A DNA stretch of 64,000 nucleotides from the NCBI GenBank assembly GCA_947568835.1, contig OX387603.1, positions 24,390,651-24,454,650 of the forward strand, in the 5' to 3' direction. The position numbers and the translations under genes are program-made. Below the pieces are notes generated by a model, which worked only from the letters and a program-made list of their open reading frames with translations, ran no database searches and was not told the DNA's origin. Within the stretch, counting starts at the first letter, position 1, and each line of letters starts with the position of its first letter. This stretch comes from Protonemura montana (lineage: Eukaryota > Arthropoda > Insecta > Plecoptera > Nemouridae). This document shows, piece by piece, positions 53,056 to 64,000 of this stretch.

Positions 53056-55027
53056 CGGTTCACAAACGCAATCTGGCACCTCCACTGCAAGTGCGTTTAC
53101 CATAGCGGCCACGAACTTTAATAGCTATTTGTATTTCAGTGATATTTATTGTCACTTGGCCTAAGTGATTATTGCAAAGTAGCTACTTAGCCTGCCGCAT
53201 AAGTGTAAGTAACTCAATGCCATGACACTCCTAGCGCCTATTGGCAAAGTAATGTTGTGGCTAAATGCGCCACCCACATCGAGTGGCCGTTCGGCGTTCA
53301 CGGGCGCCACGCTGCATCGAATTGCACACAATAACGCTTTAAACCGAGCTGCCAGCTCATTATGTTTCTGCTGATGACAAACATTCGTGCAACGGCAGAG
53401 TGTGCGAAATGCTAAACGAGCTAGCTGGGAAAATTAATGGCCAACGTTGTTGAAGAGACGCACTCGATAATTTCCTTTTTGCATATGTGCATGTGTGTGT
53501 ACGTAGATTGCGTGTTTTCAAATTAAAACGATGACATGATTAATGAAAAACGGTTCGTGCATTTTGCAAACTGCGTTTCCAACTGCAGCCGGGTGCTCTG
53601 GTAGTTGAAGCATGATGCACTCTGGGAACACAATTCACTGAACTCTGCCGAAGCCGTGATTACAATTTGCAGTGCTTTATTGGCATACACTAACATCGCA
53701 CATCGCTGGCCGTGTTCTCATCTGGTTCACATTTTAATGAAGGTGCGAAGTGCATTTACAAGTTATGCTTTACGTTCCTCGGGGAAAATAATGACAATTA
53801 GCGCTACTAAATTATGAACTCTTGCAATCCATACACAACTCATGTGCGCCTAAACCGTCCACGAAGAATTCCAAGATTTCATTAACATCATTTCTGCATC
53901 AAAGCCAACGACCGCTGCCCCCATGGCCAAAACTTTGCACGGCGACGGCACACAGCGCAGAGGTGGCCCATAAGTCCATCCCCGAGTCACGACGCGAAAT
54001 TCATCAATTGATAATCTCTTTTGTTAAACGGTTTTGCCTGGCGAGGCGGCCAGACCTCCACCAGTGCGGGGATTATAGGTGTAAGTGAATTATTTCGTCT
54101 GTGCAGTGCATGCAGCGACCGCGAGTGGAATCCTTAGTTGAAATTTAATCTTTATAACTGCGCCGTCTGGCCATCTTCCGTGAAGAATCTTGCCATGCAT
54201 CAACCATTCGTTTGGCATCGTTAGCCGCCGGAGGTTTTTAGGCGCGCAATCGGGCGATTCCGATTTCAATTGGGACCCATTTTTTTGCTGTCGTTGTGTG
54301 ATAGGTACAACGGGCAGTGATATTGAATGCACGCTGAAAAAAAAACCAGCCCGTCGCAAATTTCACGCCGGCCGTATATTTATTGGTCTTATATTTATTT
54401 AATAATTGCATATAATTCGGAGCGCCAGTGCGTCTCATTACGAATCTCGCTGGCAAAACAGAAACAAAAACACTGGTCCACGTCGAAAGAAATGGCAAAC
54501 TCCGATCGCCACCCTGTAATTTCATTCTCAAATATAAAAATAAATACGAATGCCAAGACGCCAGGTTAATTACACCTCAGAGAATCAGTCGCAGGCAAAG
54601 ACGAAGACGACATAGTGGTAGCAGGGAGTCACTCCTAGCGCGCAGATATGCACGCCAAGTCATCGACTTTTTTTTAATTTCCTCCCTCCCGGCATTATTA
54701 CGGCGTCGTCGTCGTCGGCATCAGTATGTGCAACGACGTCGGACGTCGTGCGCGACGCTCGACGCATACCTGAGCAGCGTGCATCGAGCGATGCCGGGCG
54801 TCCCGACGTCCCCAGGGGCCGCTGAGTGGATGGGATGCCTGCCTAGACGCGCAATTTAATACCGACGCCAGCGTCGGCGCGCCAACCCATGTGGGGAGAG
54901 GGGGGGGGGGATGTTATGACGAGAAAAACAGACGATAAACGCGGTAAGAGCCGGTCACTTTCGGGTACCGATGGATCTCTGTTCTCTTTCAGCTCGCAGC
55001 TGGGCCGAGGAGGAATTTTGAAAAGTC

Positions 55028-55128
55028 AGACTACCTAAGACTACTTTCTCTACTTGACTTACAGTTTCCAAAGTTATCGGTGTTTGAAAAGAACGTTGGG
55101 AAACGCAGCTTGACTTAAGTCTACTTAG
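55028..55128. repeat. Cluster of ACTAC/ACTTAAG words
   Basis: AGACTAC occurs at 55028-55034 and 55038-55044, ten bases apart. GACTTAAGTC at 55112-55121 is a perfect ten-base palindrome followed by TACTTAG. The words share the ACTT/AAGT theme. No function is known. Confidence 0.35.
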
Positions 55129-56099
55129 CATTCAAGCCCTGTGCCTGTAAACAGTTTCTGAGTTCGGGAGGTGTCGACTTGGACGCAATTAGCTGAACAT
55201 TTTCACGGAAAAACTAAATGTGCGCTGCGTTTGAGATTCGTGCAAGCGGCTAATTCCATGCGTTCCAATCGCGTACACCCACCGGGAACAGCTGTTGGTC
55301 TCCTTTCCCATGTTGTTCACGTAGCCACCTATCCCAAGCCATCCGCAAGAAAATTGTTAACATTGTCTTCATTGCTTTTTTTTTTTACCGAATTTAAAAT
55401 CGAAATTTACGAACACAACGATTTACATGTCACAAAAAAGAACACCAGCATCATAAAAGCTCATCCCAATCTTAACCAATATGGTCAAGCCATTCCCCCT
55501 CAAAACAATAATAATCCTATCCACGCCTGTTTCTAATTTAAAAAAAAAAAAACATGGCTGGGACAAGCAAAAGAGAAAAAAACGTCTCTGCGCGCTATCC
55601 TCTGCGCGGCATTGGTAACATGACGACTGCCAAGAACGGGAGACGCCGAGCCGGGGCCCGTGTGGGTATACTTATAGTGTATTATGGGTATGCATTTGCC
55701 GCTGCCCCATGATTATAACATACGCCGGACAGATGGGTCTCTCCTCTGACCACGTAATGGCGAGCTCGATACGAATAATAATCATACTATAATATAATGA
55801 CGTCGATGTGCGCGTTGTACGTTAGCATTATCGTGCGCCGCGGTGCTTGTGCCTTTGTTAGCGTTGCAAGCAAGTGTACAGGGCGACCAGGCCAAGCGCA
55901 AGAAGGTCTCTCAGCAATCCCCCAACAGAGCACAGAGTCAACCTGATAGCAACACCATTGCATGGGCGGTCGAGTGGTGGAAAGTATTACAAAGATAACA
56001 ACAGAAATTAATTATTGTGATTGAAAATTTCGACACCGATCAAAACTTGTGTAAAGTATACTGTTCCTGTACTCGATATCTCGCGACGGTGTGAAATTT

Positions 56100-56700
56100 C
56101 AACCGTCTCGCCACGTGATAGGGGCGTAGTTGCCCGTGTGTTTGCGAGTGTGCGATTTTCAAAAGCAGGAACCCGGCAATTTTAACGCGATTATCGCAAA
56201 AAATGCGGCCCAGTTGTGCGCCACGTACGTCGAGGGCGTTTTACCGAGAGAACGGGTGCGATTTCGCGAGGTGCAAACGGTCTGTGCATGGAGTCGCCGA
56301 GGAACCTTATCGATAGAACCATCGACTAGGACCTTATCGATTGTGTTTCGCGCTGAAAAGTCCACGGCGAATCTCCGCGATGATCGGAAGCTTGCGTCAA
56401 TCCTCTTGGGGTCGACAGCAATTTCCTGCGATCGCCCCCTGCCAGGGGCAGTGTTGGTCCATAACATTAGCGCGCTCATCTGGGAGTTGGCGCCGACGTC
56501 GCCCGGCACCACTGCCCTCGATAGACCGCACCGCCACTCAGATGTCGAGGCAAAAGACTTTATTGCGACGCTCGATGCATTAGTCTTAATTGTTTCCAGC
56601 ATCTGTATCATAATTTTATTAAATGTCTTCGCTAGTTATATTAGCGCAAAGCGCATCGTTTTTCACGTTTTACTGCATCAACACCACTGATCATAATTCG
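56100..56700. promoter_or_regulatory. CG-rich patch with DRE-like motif and repeated GATA-type sites
   Basis: TATCGATA at 56308-56315 equals the DRE core known from insect housekeeping promoters. ACCTTATCGAT occurs at 56304-56314 and again at 56331-56341, a 27-base direct repeat; each copy includes a TTATC (GATA factor) site. A frame of 186 codons (56130-56690, starting at TTG rather than ATG) and an opposing frame of 150 codons overlap here. Neither shows a recognisable domain, though the forward one ends with a hydrophobic stretch near residues 148-170. I treat the frames as chance products of the composition. Confidence 0.2.
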
Positions 56701-59131
56701 CCTTAAGTGCGGGTAAAACAAACACGTAACTAGTCCTAAAAATGCCATAAAGTTTTTGTGTTTCGGCGAACGGCCTCGCGTTTTACACGAGCGTGTTGCG
56801 GTGATGGCAGTCTCACGGGAATCGCCGTTGAGTGGTGAAACACGTCGCTATCGGCGCGTCGATCGTGGCGGCAAAAACAGTAATTAACAATCAAAGAAAA
56901 CAACAGCTCCTATAGCGTCCAGAAGACGGGGGAAAGAAGACGGGAGACGAGCAGTATATGCTAATGAAACAGATCGATAAGCCAGATAATCGCGCGAATT
57001 AAGCTTAGGGGACACCGCGCGCGACAGAAGGAGAAACGAATTTGACTCCTAGCGAGATCGGCAGGGGAAACAGAAAGGAAGACGTTCGCGATTGAGTTAC
57101 TTGCAATAGGTCGACAAGACAAGGATAACGCGTATAACGCCGGCCTCTCGAAGGGTCGACATTCGATATTCTCACTTGGAGGAAAGAAATTGTGACATTA
57201 AGACCACTTTTGAAAGGTGCTGGACACTTTGGAGATCTTCAGGACCGATGGAATTGGAGTTGCACTTTTTATAGAGGGATACATGGTTTCTAGACTCATA
57301 TCTTCCTTATCTTACCTTAGCAAGAGCGTTCAAAAATCTTTTTCTAGCCGACATTCATCAATTCTTTGCAAAAAATCATCTAAATGTCACCTTATTATTA
57401 TTATAAATATTTTTTTAAATTTCTGGTTATTGTGTTTTAATATAACCGTCCCATTTCTTTATTCAGCACGAGCAATAAAAATCGCGTTTTCATTTTCCAA
57501 ACTGAAATTGCGTCCCCAATAATTCGTCGCAGTCCATGGTACCCAAAGTTTGAAAGCGATCAAAATATCGTCAATATGTTATTCCCAAGTAAGTAATCCA
57601 ATAAGAAAAGAAGCTTTGTGTTTTAAATGAGTTCTCACCCGGTCTCTTGTGCCCTCTCCCACCTAGTACATAAGTAAAAGACCCCCATAATTTCCTATTA
57701 GTGGCCGACGGCGAGGCTGACCCCAGATCACTAATAAGGGTGTCCCTGCCTGCGACATCGCCTCCCCACTCGAAATGCAAATTTGAAATTAGCTCTTCGC
57801 GCGGAGGGAGCGACTTTTTTTTTACACTTTATAAGGGACACGATGACAGCGTCAAAGAAGCGTTACACCCGTGATCTTGCTCGCGACTCAATCTTCAACT
57901 TCTTTTAAAACTCGATCAAAATATGCCAGTAAAATTTTAAAATTTGCAAGCTGTAATATTTCCTTGGCCGTGTTCTCCTAATGGATTGGTGAGTGTAAAA
58001 TTATGCATATCGCTGTCGGATAAGTTATTCACCGAACGATATGCATCTCTTTTGGGGTACACAAAAAAAAACACAGTCAATCTTAAAGTCACAAATCTCT
58101 TTGATTTTTTGCAGCTCCCCTCCTTACAGAAAAAAATCTGATTTAAACATATCTCCCCACACCTTGGCATCAATTTGAATATTACCCATATAGCGCCGTG
58201 GCAGCTTGTACCCACAAAGCGGTGTGGATACGAAGCACCGTCTTCTGATTTTCAAGCAAAATGGCGAAGGACGATGTTATTTTCATACAACTTGATGAAA
58301 ATATCTTGAAAATTCCAATCAATTTCGCTTCGGTCACGCAATTAGTGGCTCGAGAATGAAAGCCTGTCTAGCCACGAAGGGCTCGATATCAGAGCTGATC
58401 TGAAGATCTCTGTTGGCTAGCGCTATTCCCCGGTTCCAATGACTGAAAGTCGTTCCGTGGCAGATCGAACAAGTTTTCGTGTGCAAGGCATTAGCTTCGG
58501 TAAATATTGCTTATTGCTTTACTAGCGATATTCTATGCAGTCTTCATTATGCAATCCGCGGCTTTTGTGAACGAATACGGCCAAAATCTCATCGAAACAG
58601 GGTTTGAACATAAAAGCTTGTTTTTTTTTTTATCAGCTAGGAATGTAAACTCTCTTTAAGAATATGTCGATAACTTCGCCTATCTGTATAATACTCTTCG
58701 AGTTCAATCGATTTTATTGCTTTCAGCCTCAAAATCTCATTGGACGACTAACTTGATAAATCCTTGATCCAAATAGGTATCCTACGATTGTCACAACGAC
58801 AACGAAGATATTTATTTAATTGATTTTCAATTTCTTAGAAAAACTTTTCACCGAGATTAATAATACTTATCGCAATAATAATAATTCACTCGATAACTTT
58901 CTTAGCAAAGAAGTTTTTTCATAAAAAAAAAATCAATCGATTTCTATTTGCTGTCTAGAAATATCTAACGCTAGTAGCAAACCACACCGCGTTTATTTCT
59001 CTTATTTCAGTGCAGCTTTATAATACAAGTGCATAATATGATAGAAATCTCATTACCTCTACAAGCTCCTTGTAATCTCTTACAACAACACTGATAAATG
59101 CATGATTTTTTAATGTCCCATATATGCGGCT

Positions 59132-59155
59132 GGGTGCTGCCATGGGTGCTGCCAT
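59132..59155. repeat. Perfect tandem duplication of 12 bases
   Basis: GGGTGCTGCCAT is present twice in immediate succession (59132-59143 and 59144-59155). The identity of the copies suggests a recent slippage or duplication event. Confidence 0.85.
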
Positions 59156-59631
59156 CCTACAGCAAGTAGCCTCCGATGCGTATGTAAAACATTGACAGTG
59201 AATCAGATCGCTATCCGTTGGCTATCCGTGCTGCAATGTACATCGAAAGTAAGTACTCTAAATCTAGCGCGAACGAGTGCATTCTATACTCTAGGATAAT
59301 ACAACACGTGCCCAAGTGCAATCAGATAGTGCGTCTTGCATTCTGTGCAAAGCTCTGCTATCATAATGGTAACATCGCCCATTTGATATCAATTTCATTT
59401 CTGAATTTAAACATATGCTAAAGAACTTGCATCATTGGTCTCGGAGGCGCTCTGTCAACTTCGTGGAACAGTGATACCACGATAGAGTGTTTTTTTTTCT
59501 TCTTATTCACACGGGTATTTTCGTTGAGGTTTCAAGTGCCCAAATTTTACTGCTCAGAACGCTAGTGCGGTAACCAAGTATTGAACCCGTGTACTTATAT
59601 ACTTTCAAAGCACACGAAAACGAATTACAAC

Positions 59632-59647
59632 TTTTTTTTTTTTTTTT
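59632..59647. repeat. Poly-T tract of 16 bases
   Basis: Uninterrupted T16. If read on the minus strand it could be the poly-A tail of an insertion, but none was recognised. Confidence 0.85.
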
Positions 59648-61549
59648 GCCTTTCTTTGTTATATTGTAATTTAAAATGCGTAATTTTCGTTATCAAGGGC
59701 AGTCGGGGCACTGCTCGTAACGACTTCTACTAGCCGATACTAAATTATATTCCCTACCTCAATTACCGGCCTCTGATCCATTATAGAGTCGCCTATAAAT
59801 CAATAAATCCGTACTGAAGAAGCCAGAAATTACTTTGCGTCTTAAGATTAGAGCCGAAACCACATCCTTTTCACATGATCGAAAAAGGGGTTTGAAAATT
59901 TTAATAGTACGATCGATCTTGGCGCACATTCAGTGTCTAATCTTTACCATGCCACAGCGACGACACGCAAAGCAACACAAAGGCAGCATCTTCGTTTACA
60001 CCTGAGTGCACTTTTCACGGGGACTGCCAATTCAGACAGAATGCGTGCTGCAGACGATCAGGACTCGCCGAGGAAGGTTCAGGACGAACGTAATCCCTGC
60101 TCGAGGATCGGAGTTACACAAGGATTAAAAGGATACAAAAAATCTGAAGGGTTTGTCATCCCTTGGTGTTAATCCTTTAATGATGAGATTGTCATTTAGC
60201 TACGATTAGTTTGTCAAATGACTGACGTGTCGGGTTAAAATCACCGAGTTTTTTTTACAGCCCATGAATAAAAATGTGGTGTTGAAATTAAGAGCGTGAC
60301 TATCGGAGTTAATTTCCAAGTCTTGCTGGCACGAGCAAGGTGGCACAAGACCAAGAGAGCTTGACAAGAGATCAAGGTGCAACTAACCCCACAAATAAAC
60401 TTGTAAAATAGACGAGAACACGTTTTTGCAAATTAGGTGCGCAATGTTTTTCTGAGTTGCCAAAAACGCGAGCACACAGCCGCAGTTTGTAACGCTGCAG
60501 ATTTTGAAAGCAACCCCATGGCAAGAATCGCCTGGCCAAATTTTCGTTTTGAAAAGAACTCGGGGAGCCGCGAGAGTGTGGGGTCCCAACAATTGCGATC
60601 ACGTCACAATATTTATCGATGAAAGGGTTGCACTCGTTCAGATCGGTCCACCGAGACCATAGAATGGAAGATGCTGCGATGTGTGAAGGTGTTATTTAGC
60701 CGTGTCTATCGGCTACTCTCTTTTTTTTTTCTTTCATTTTACACCATCGAACCTCGATCCAGAGTTTTTTTTCTTGCATTCAATCGAACTTCACGGAGCT
60801 TACAGTTTCACCTTGGCTTGTTCTATTCCTATACTTTAGATAATATATAAAATAAAAAATAAAAAAAAAACTTGGTCCATAAGCCGATCGTAACACAGAA
60901 GACACCATCAGAACCTGGAACCGAATCTTTGTCGATAAACCAATAAGCGCTTACTATTGAATCCAGAAACATCAGCTGCTTTTGACGCTCAAATTTGATC
61001 TAAATGAGATGTAGAATCACAAAAATACTGGTCGTTTTTTTCAAGTGAGTTTGTCACGTTAACAAGATGATTTCCACGGGCGTTATCACCAGTCTTAAAT
61101 GAACACATCCTGCAACAGCGCAAGCTCATAATCAAACGTAAGGTGCACATAAATAACGCGGGCATAATGAAAGCTGACAAGCGGTATTCGGACAAAGTGG
61201 GCATAAGCTGTTGCTTCGTCGGCCATGGACCATTAGTGGCAATTTACGATGACTTTGCGAGCTAATTGCGCAGATATTAAGACTACTTGTCGAGCTCTTC
61301 CTTGCAACGGCGACGGCCATGTCATCTAGGAGTGACTGCGAGGAACGCAGACCATCTCGCGACGTCCAGATTCGACTTGCTGCCATGAAACCTTCAAATA
61401 TCAGGCAACTTTTTAATTAGATTACTGTTCTCTTCGCTACTTGTGCGGTCTTTCGATTGATTGTCATGAGCACTTTTTCCCTTTAGCATTGCCTACTTTT
61501 TAAAATGGAACTGCTCTGCAAAAAAGCGTCCAAATCCGGCGAATATGAA

Positions 61550-61600
61550 GGATGGGCCTAGCGGTAACCGCGCTGCACAGTGCGTAGCTCACTCCCAAAG
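61550..61600 (+). other. tRNA-box-A-like segment, possibly a SINE relic
   Basis: GGGCCTAGCGGTAACCGCGC (61554-61573) resembles the D-arm region of tRNA genes and tRNA-derived SINEs (consensus like TGGCCTAGCGGTTAA...). GCGGTAACCGC (61561-61571) is itself a perfect inverted repeat. No box B (GGTTCGANNCC) follows within about 100 bases, so it is not an intact tRNA gene or SINE promoter. Confidence 0.2.
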
Positions 61601-61744
61601 ATAAACTAGCCAAGTCGAAACGTATCCTAAGCCAGGCGAAGCGTCTTTCAAACTCGCTGAATTATACAAAAGAGCCGGGAATTAATCGAGCCAGACTAAT
61701 TCCGTCATAATTTTCCTGTCAAGGAGATTCAAAAACCGAACGCT

Positions 61745-61770
61745 GCAGCAGCAACAGCAGCAGCAGCAAC
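61745..61770. repeat. GCA/ACA trinucleotide repeat
   Basis: Nine trinucleotide units, mostly GCA with ACA interruptions. It is not within a supported coding frame. Confidence 0.8.
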
Positions 61771-62839
61771 GGCCACACGAGAAAACGAGCACAAGAAACG
61801 TATCACCATTGAAATAATAATGTACCAAGTTTTTCGTTCGCCGCACGCGGACCGGTCAGGCTGCGTCCAAAAAGTGTCCCAGACTCGACCATGCGGCTTG
61901 GTACGACAACAACGACCAGTGCCCCGCTAGACGACAATGAATCGGCCTTGTCAACTCTTGTCTGTACATATTAGTGAACCGATCGATCAGACGCGTTATG
62001 CATTGGCCACTCTCCGGCTACAACAAAATATATACAATCAATCCACCGACCAACGGTTTTGTGACAAAAACCATGCGAGACCAGGAACAGAATCCATCAA
62101 AGCACAGCCATCTTTGCTCGAAACATCAGAACGATTTCTCACCGTGCACTCTGGATGCGAGCAAATTGACGCTAATTTTATGCACGAGGTCGTCGGACAT
62201 CTAAAAAAAAAAAAAAACACTACTGCTAACTCTTAACCCTTCACCCTCGCACGCAAAAGGTCGCTAAACGTTCACGCCGACATCGGCCATGGCGTCGCGC
62301 GATAAGCCCCGCGTGTTAATCCACGCCTCTGATTGATTCCCTACATTACGCCAGGTGCGCACGGCGGCTGCACATTGTAGTCACCGCAAAAGGGCGCATC
62401 CATCAACGCGCACCGCGCTCCGACGGCTACCCGAGGAGGACGAGCATGTCGCACAGCCTCCGCGAGGCCCCGCGTCGCCCGGCAATCCATCACGGCGAGC
62501 GGCCGCGACACGGGCACCGGCCCAATGGATGCGTGCCATTTGTAAGGCACTTCGGTCGTGTCACAGCTACAGGTGTTAAGATTGAAATACTTGTCTAAAT
62601 ACTGCGGCTTAATATTCGTGTCAACGATAAATTAAAGTGTTTCGTGGAAAAGCGATTTGTATTCTGGAGAACGAAAAAAGTTTCCTTGTGGTTTCCATTT
62701 TCTATAAGAAACCGCGTTCGATGGAGCGGTCCACATGCCGGACTACGAATTATGGAAATCCCCCGCTAAAATCCGCTTGTAGTGAATGCATCTGATCGCA
62801 AACCGCACGTGAAACTAATGTTCAATTCATTAAACGCGT

Positions 62840-63077
62840 TGCGATCGCACGTTAGTCGATGGTCAACGTGCGAGGTCGGTTCCGAGTGCGGTGGCCGACC
62901 AGTCTGTTTGCCCGGCGATGTCCAGTCCGATCGCCGGGAACGCTGATCGCATGTTGGCCAGCGAGCGCGCGTTGCGTGACTTGATCAGATTGCGGGAAGT
63001 GATAGCATTTTCACGCCAAGCGCTAATGGGTGACAATTAACACCGGCTGACAGATCGGACGTCACACACCTGTCAGA
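62840..63077. repeat. Cluster of four inverted repeats near the coding exon
   Basis: Four symmetrical elements lie within 240 bases. TGCGATCGCA (62840-62849) is a perfect palindrome. GGTCGG (62874-62879) pairs with CCGACC (62895-62900). CCCGGCGAT (62911-62919) pairs with ATCGCCGGG (62930-62938) around a ten-base loop. CTGACAG (63048-63054) pairs with CTGTCAG (63071-63077); these two arms contain the TGACAG site of TALE homeodomain proteins such as Meis/Homothorax. The cluster lies 0.66-0.9 kb left of the coding segment, on its downstream side. Confidence 0.7.
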
Positions 63078-63737
63078 ATCGCTCGCCCAGTTGTTGTACC
63101 CGCACGGTCGGTCGGTCTGCGGCGACGGGTGCCCGACCCGAGTGACTTGAACGCACGGGGCTTGTGGTTAGAAGGGCGGAATTGTTTAACTCCCGGTCGT
63201 TTTCGGAGACGTTATTACGTTATTTACAGCGTAAAAGCTGTGTTTTAGAATCGCTCCCAGTTCTGAAGAGATTAGTCTTCTGTCAATAAAGTCTGCCTAT
63301 CGGCAATCGCATCGGTTTCGAGGTTAGTTTCAAATTTCTTCATTCATTAGTTGACAGTTATCATTAAATTACTTGTCATGCCCGTTTGAGATTTTGGCCG
63401 ATGTTTGACCAAAACCCAAACCTTTAATAAAATCTGCTTCTATACACTTCAGATTATTTCCTGACCCACGAACTCCATCCCATCTCATTTGCTTAGCACC
63501 GCGTCAGTTTGAAATCGGTTTAACCAGTGAAATCACTCTCATTCACCAAGATGGATCGCTCTAAGATTCGCAACTTAGACGGGACCTCTTAGATGAAGAT
63601 TCAATTAGTCAAATCACTCCCTGGTTTTTCGCCTTGTCTTCCTAACTGCAACTCCAATTATAAGGCCATTTCGCGCAAACCGCCCTACGTTCGACTTCGA
63701 CATCGAGTCCCTGAACTCCGTGCGTCGCACTCCCTAC
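63078..63737. other. Presumed intron or 3-prime UTR flanking the coding exon
   Basis: This DNA lies directly downstream of the coding segment on its strand. If the exon ends at the donor, this is intron. If the overlapping TAG is used, it is 3-prime UTR; an ATTAAA signal on the minus strand at 63427-63422, about 310 bases after the stop, could then serve for polyadenylation. The canonical AATAAA was not seen on that strand within this interval. Confidence 0.5.
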
Positions 63738-64000
63738 CTGTAGTACGGGAATCCCTGCGGCACATGCAGGTCCATAGGCATGGCGCCCTGCCCGCCCTGG
63801 TGGTGCGCGTGAGCAGCCCCCGGGTGCGGGTAGCCGTGGTGGTCGGCGGCGGCGTTCATCATGCCCCCGACGGCGCCCCCGACGGCGGCGGCGGCCGCGT
63901 GATGGCCCAGCACCGCCGCCGCCCACGGCGACGACGCGAAGTTGCCTGGATGATCCAGGTCGAAGCCGCGATGGTCGACCACGCTATGCATCAAGACCTC
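63738..64000 (-). CDS. Partial coding exon of a His/Ala/Gly-rich, transcription-factor-like protein
   Basis: An open frame enters from the right edge and runs leftward to position 63738. From the first ATG (63991-63989) it encodes 85 residues. The frame is also open for three codons upstream of that ATG, so this may not be the true start. Residues 19-27 hold a Pro-Trp-Ala-rich segment, 30-36 a His-His plus poly-Ala run, 38-43 Gly/Ala/Val, 50-64 a His/Pro/Ala-rich segment, and 71-85 end in MPMDLHVPQGFPYYR. Such composition is common in intrinsically disordered parts of developmental transcription factors. The sequence AG|GTAGGG at 63739-63732 is a plausible splice donor (GT at 63737-63736). 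Read unspliced, the same bases give Arg followed by TAG (63736-63734), so this could instead be a C-terminus. I favour the donor only weakly. The family is not recognised; a homeobox (for example Hox) gene is one hypothesis. No zinc finger, homeodomain, signal peptide or membrane segment is visible. Confidence 0.72.

Larger units (their letters stand above)
45780..56100. other. Gene-free stretch with a GC-rich island at 47880-48250
   Basis: The interval 47880-48250 is GC-rich and open in several frames on both strands, giving arginine/alanine/proline-rich translations without a domain. GCCATCTT (YY1/Pho type) occurs at 48735-48742. Minus-strand 49425-49054 is open for 123 codons, but from a GTG, and is not recognised. 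The remainder shows simple repeats only. Confidence 0.55.
56700..62830. other. Gene-free stretch, AT-rich between 57.2 and 60.9 kb
   Basis: Long AT-rich DNA with T and A runs (58621, 59632, 60721) and a POU octamer ATGCAAAT at 57775-57782. A GC-rich interval lies at 62260-62570. No gene is supported. Confidence 0.55.

Noticed and set aside
1-64000. CRISPR arrays, bacterial operons, prophage or insertion sequences
   Set aside because: No spaced direct repeats, no ribosome-binding sites before frames and no dense coding; the window is eukaryotic in character.

Overview
The window looks like animal (most likely arthropod) nuclear DNA that is almost entirely non-coding. It has no dense gene array, no ribosome-binding sites and no operons. 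CpG is plentiful rather than depleted, which fits an invertebrate with little DNA methylation. There are simple repeats, unusually many long C or G homopolymer runs, and short TTAGG-type arrays of the arthropod telomere kind. The phylum is an inference; no sequence here fixes the species.

Only one protein-coding segment is well supported. It lies on the minus strand at the right edge (63738-64000) and encodes a His/Ala/Gly-rich low-complexity segment typical of developmental transcription factors. It ends either at a splice donor or at an immediately overlapping stop codon. I do not recognise the family. No homeobox recognition-helix motif was found by eye elsewhere in the window, so any DNA-binding domain of this gene lies outside it.

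Layout. 1-8.4 kb: unremarkable DNA with most of the long C/G runs and a G-quadruplex-capable repeat. 8.4-9.4 kb: a CG-rich patch with a TATA-like motif and a possible tiny spliced reading frame. 10.6 kb: a duplicated homeodomain-type motif. 15.0-15.6 kb: a CpG-rich patch with a YY1/Pho-type core. 25.0-25.4 kb: a possible decayed retroelement end. 27.9 kb: a clear 5S rRNA-derived pseudogene. 28-56 kb: long gene-free stretches with AT-rich homeodomain-type sites and several perfect inverted repeats. 56.1-56.7 kb: a patch with a DRE-like motif. 62.8-63.1 kb: a cluster of inverted repeats about 0.7-0.9 kb from the coding segment.

Taken together, the window reads as the long intron or gene desert next to a developmental regulator. 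The regulatory interpretation is inferred from composition and motifs and is not demonstrated by the sequence alone.
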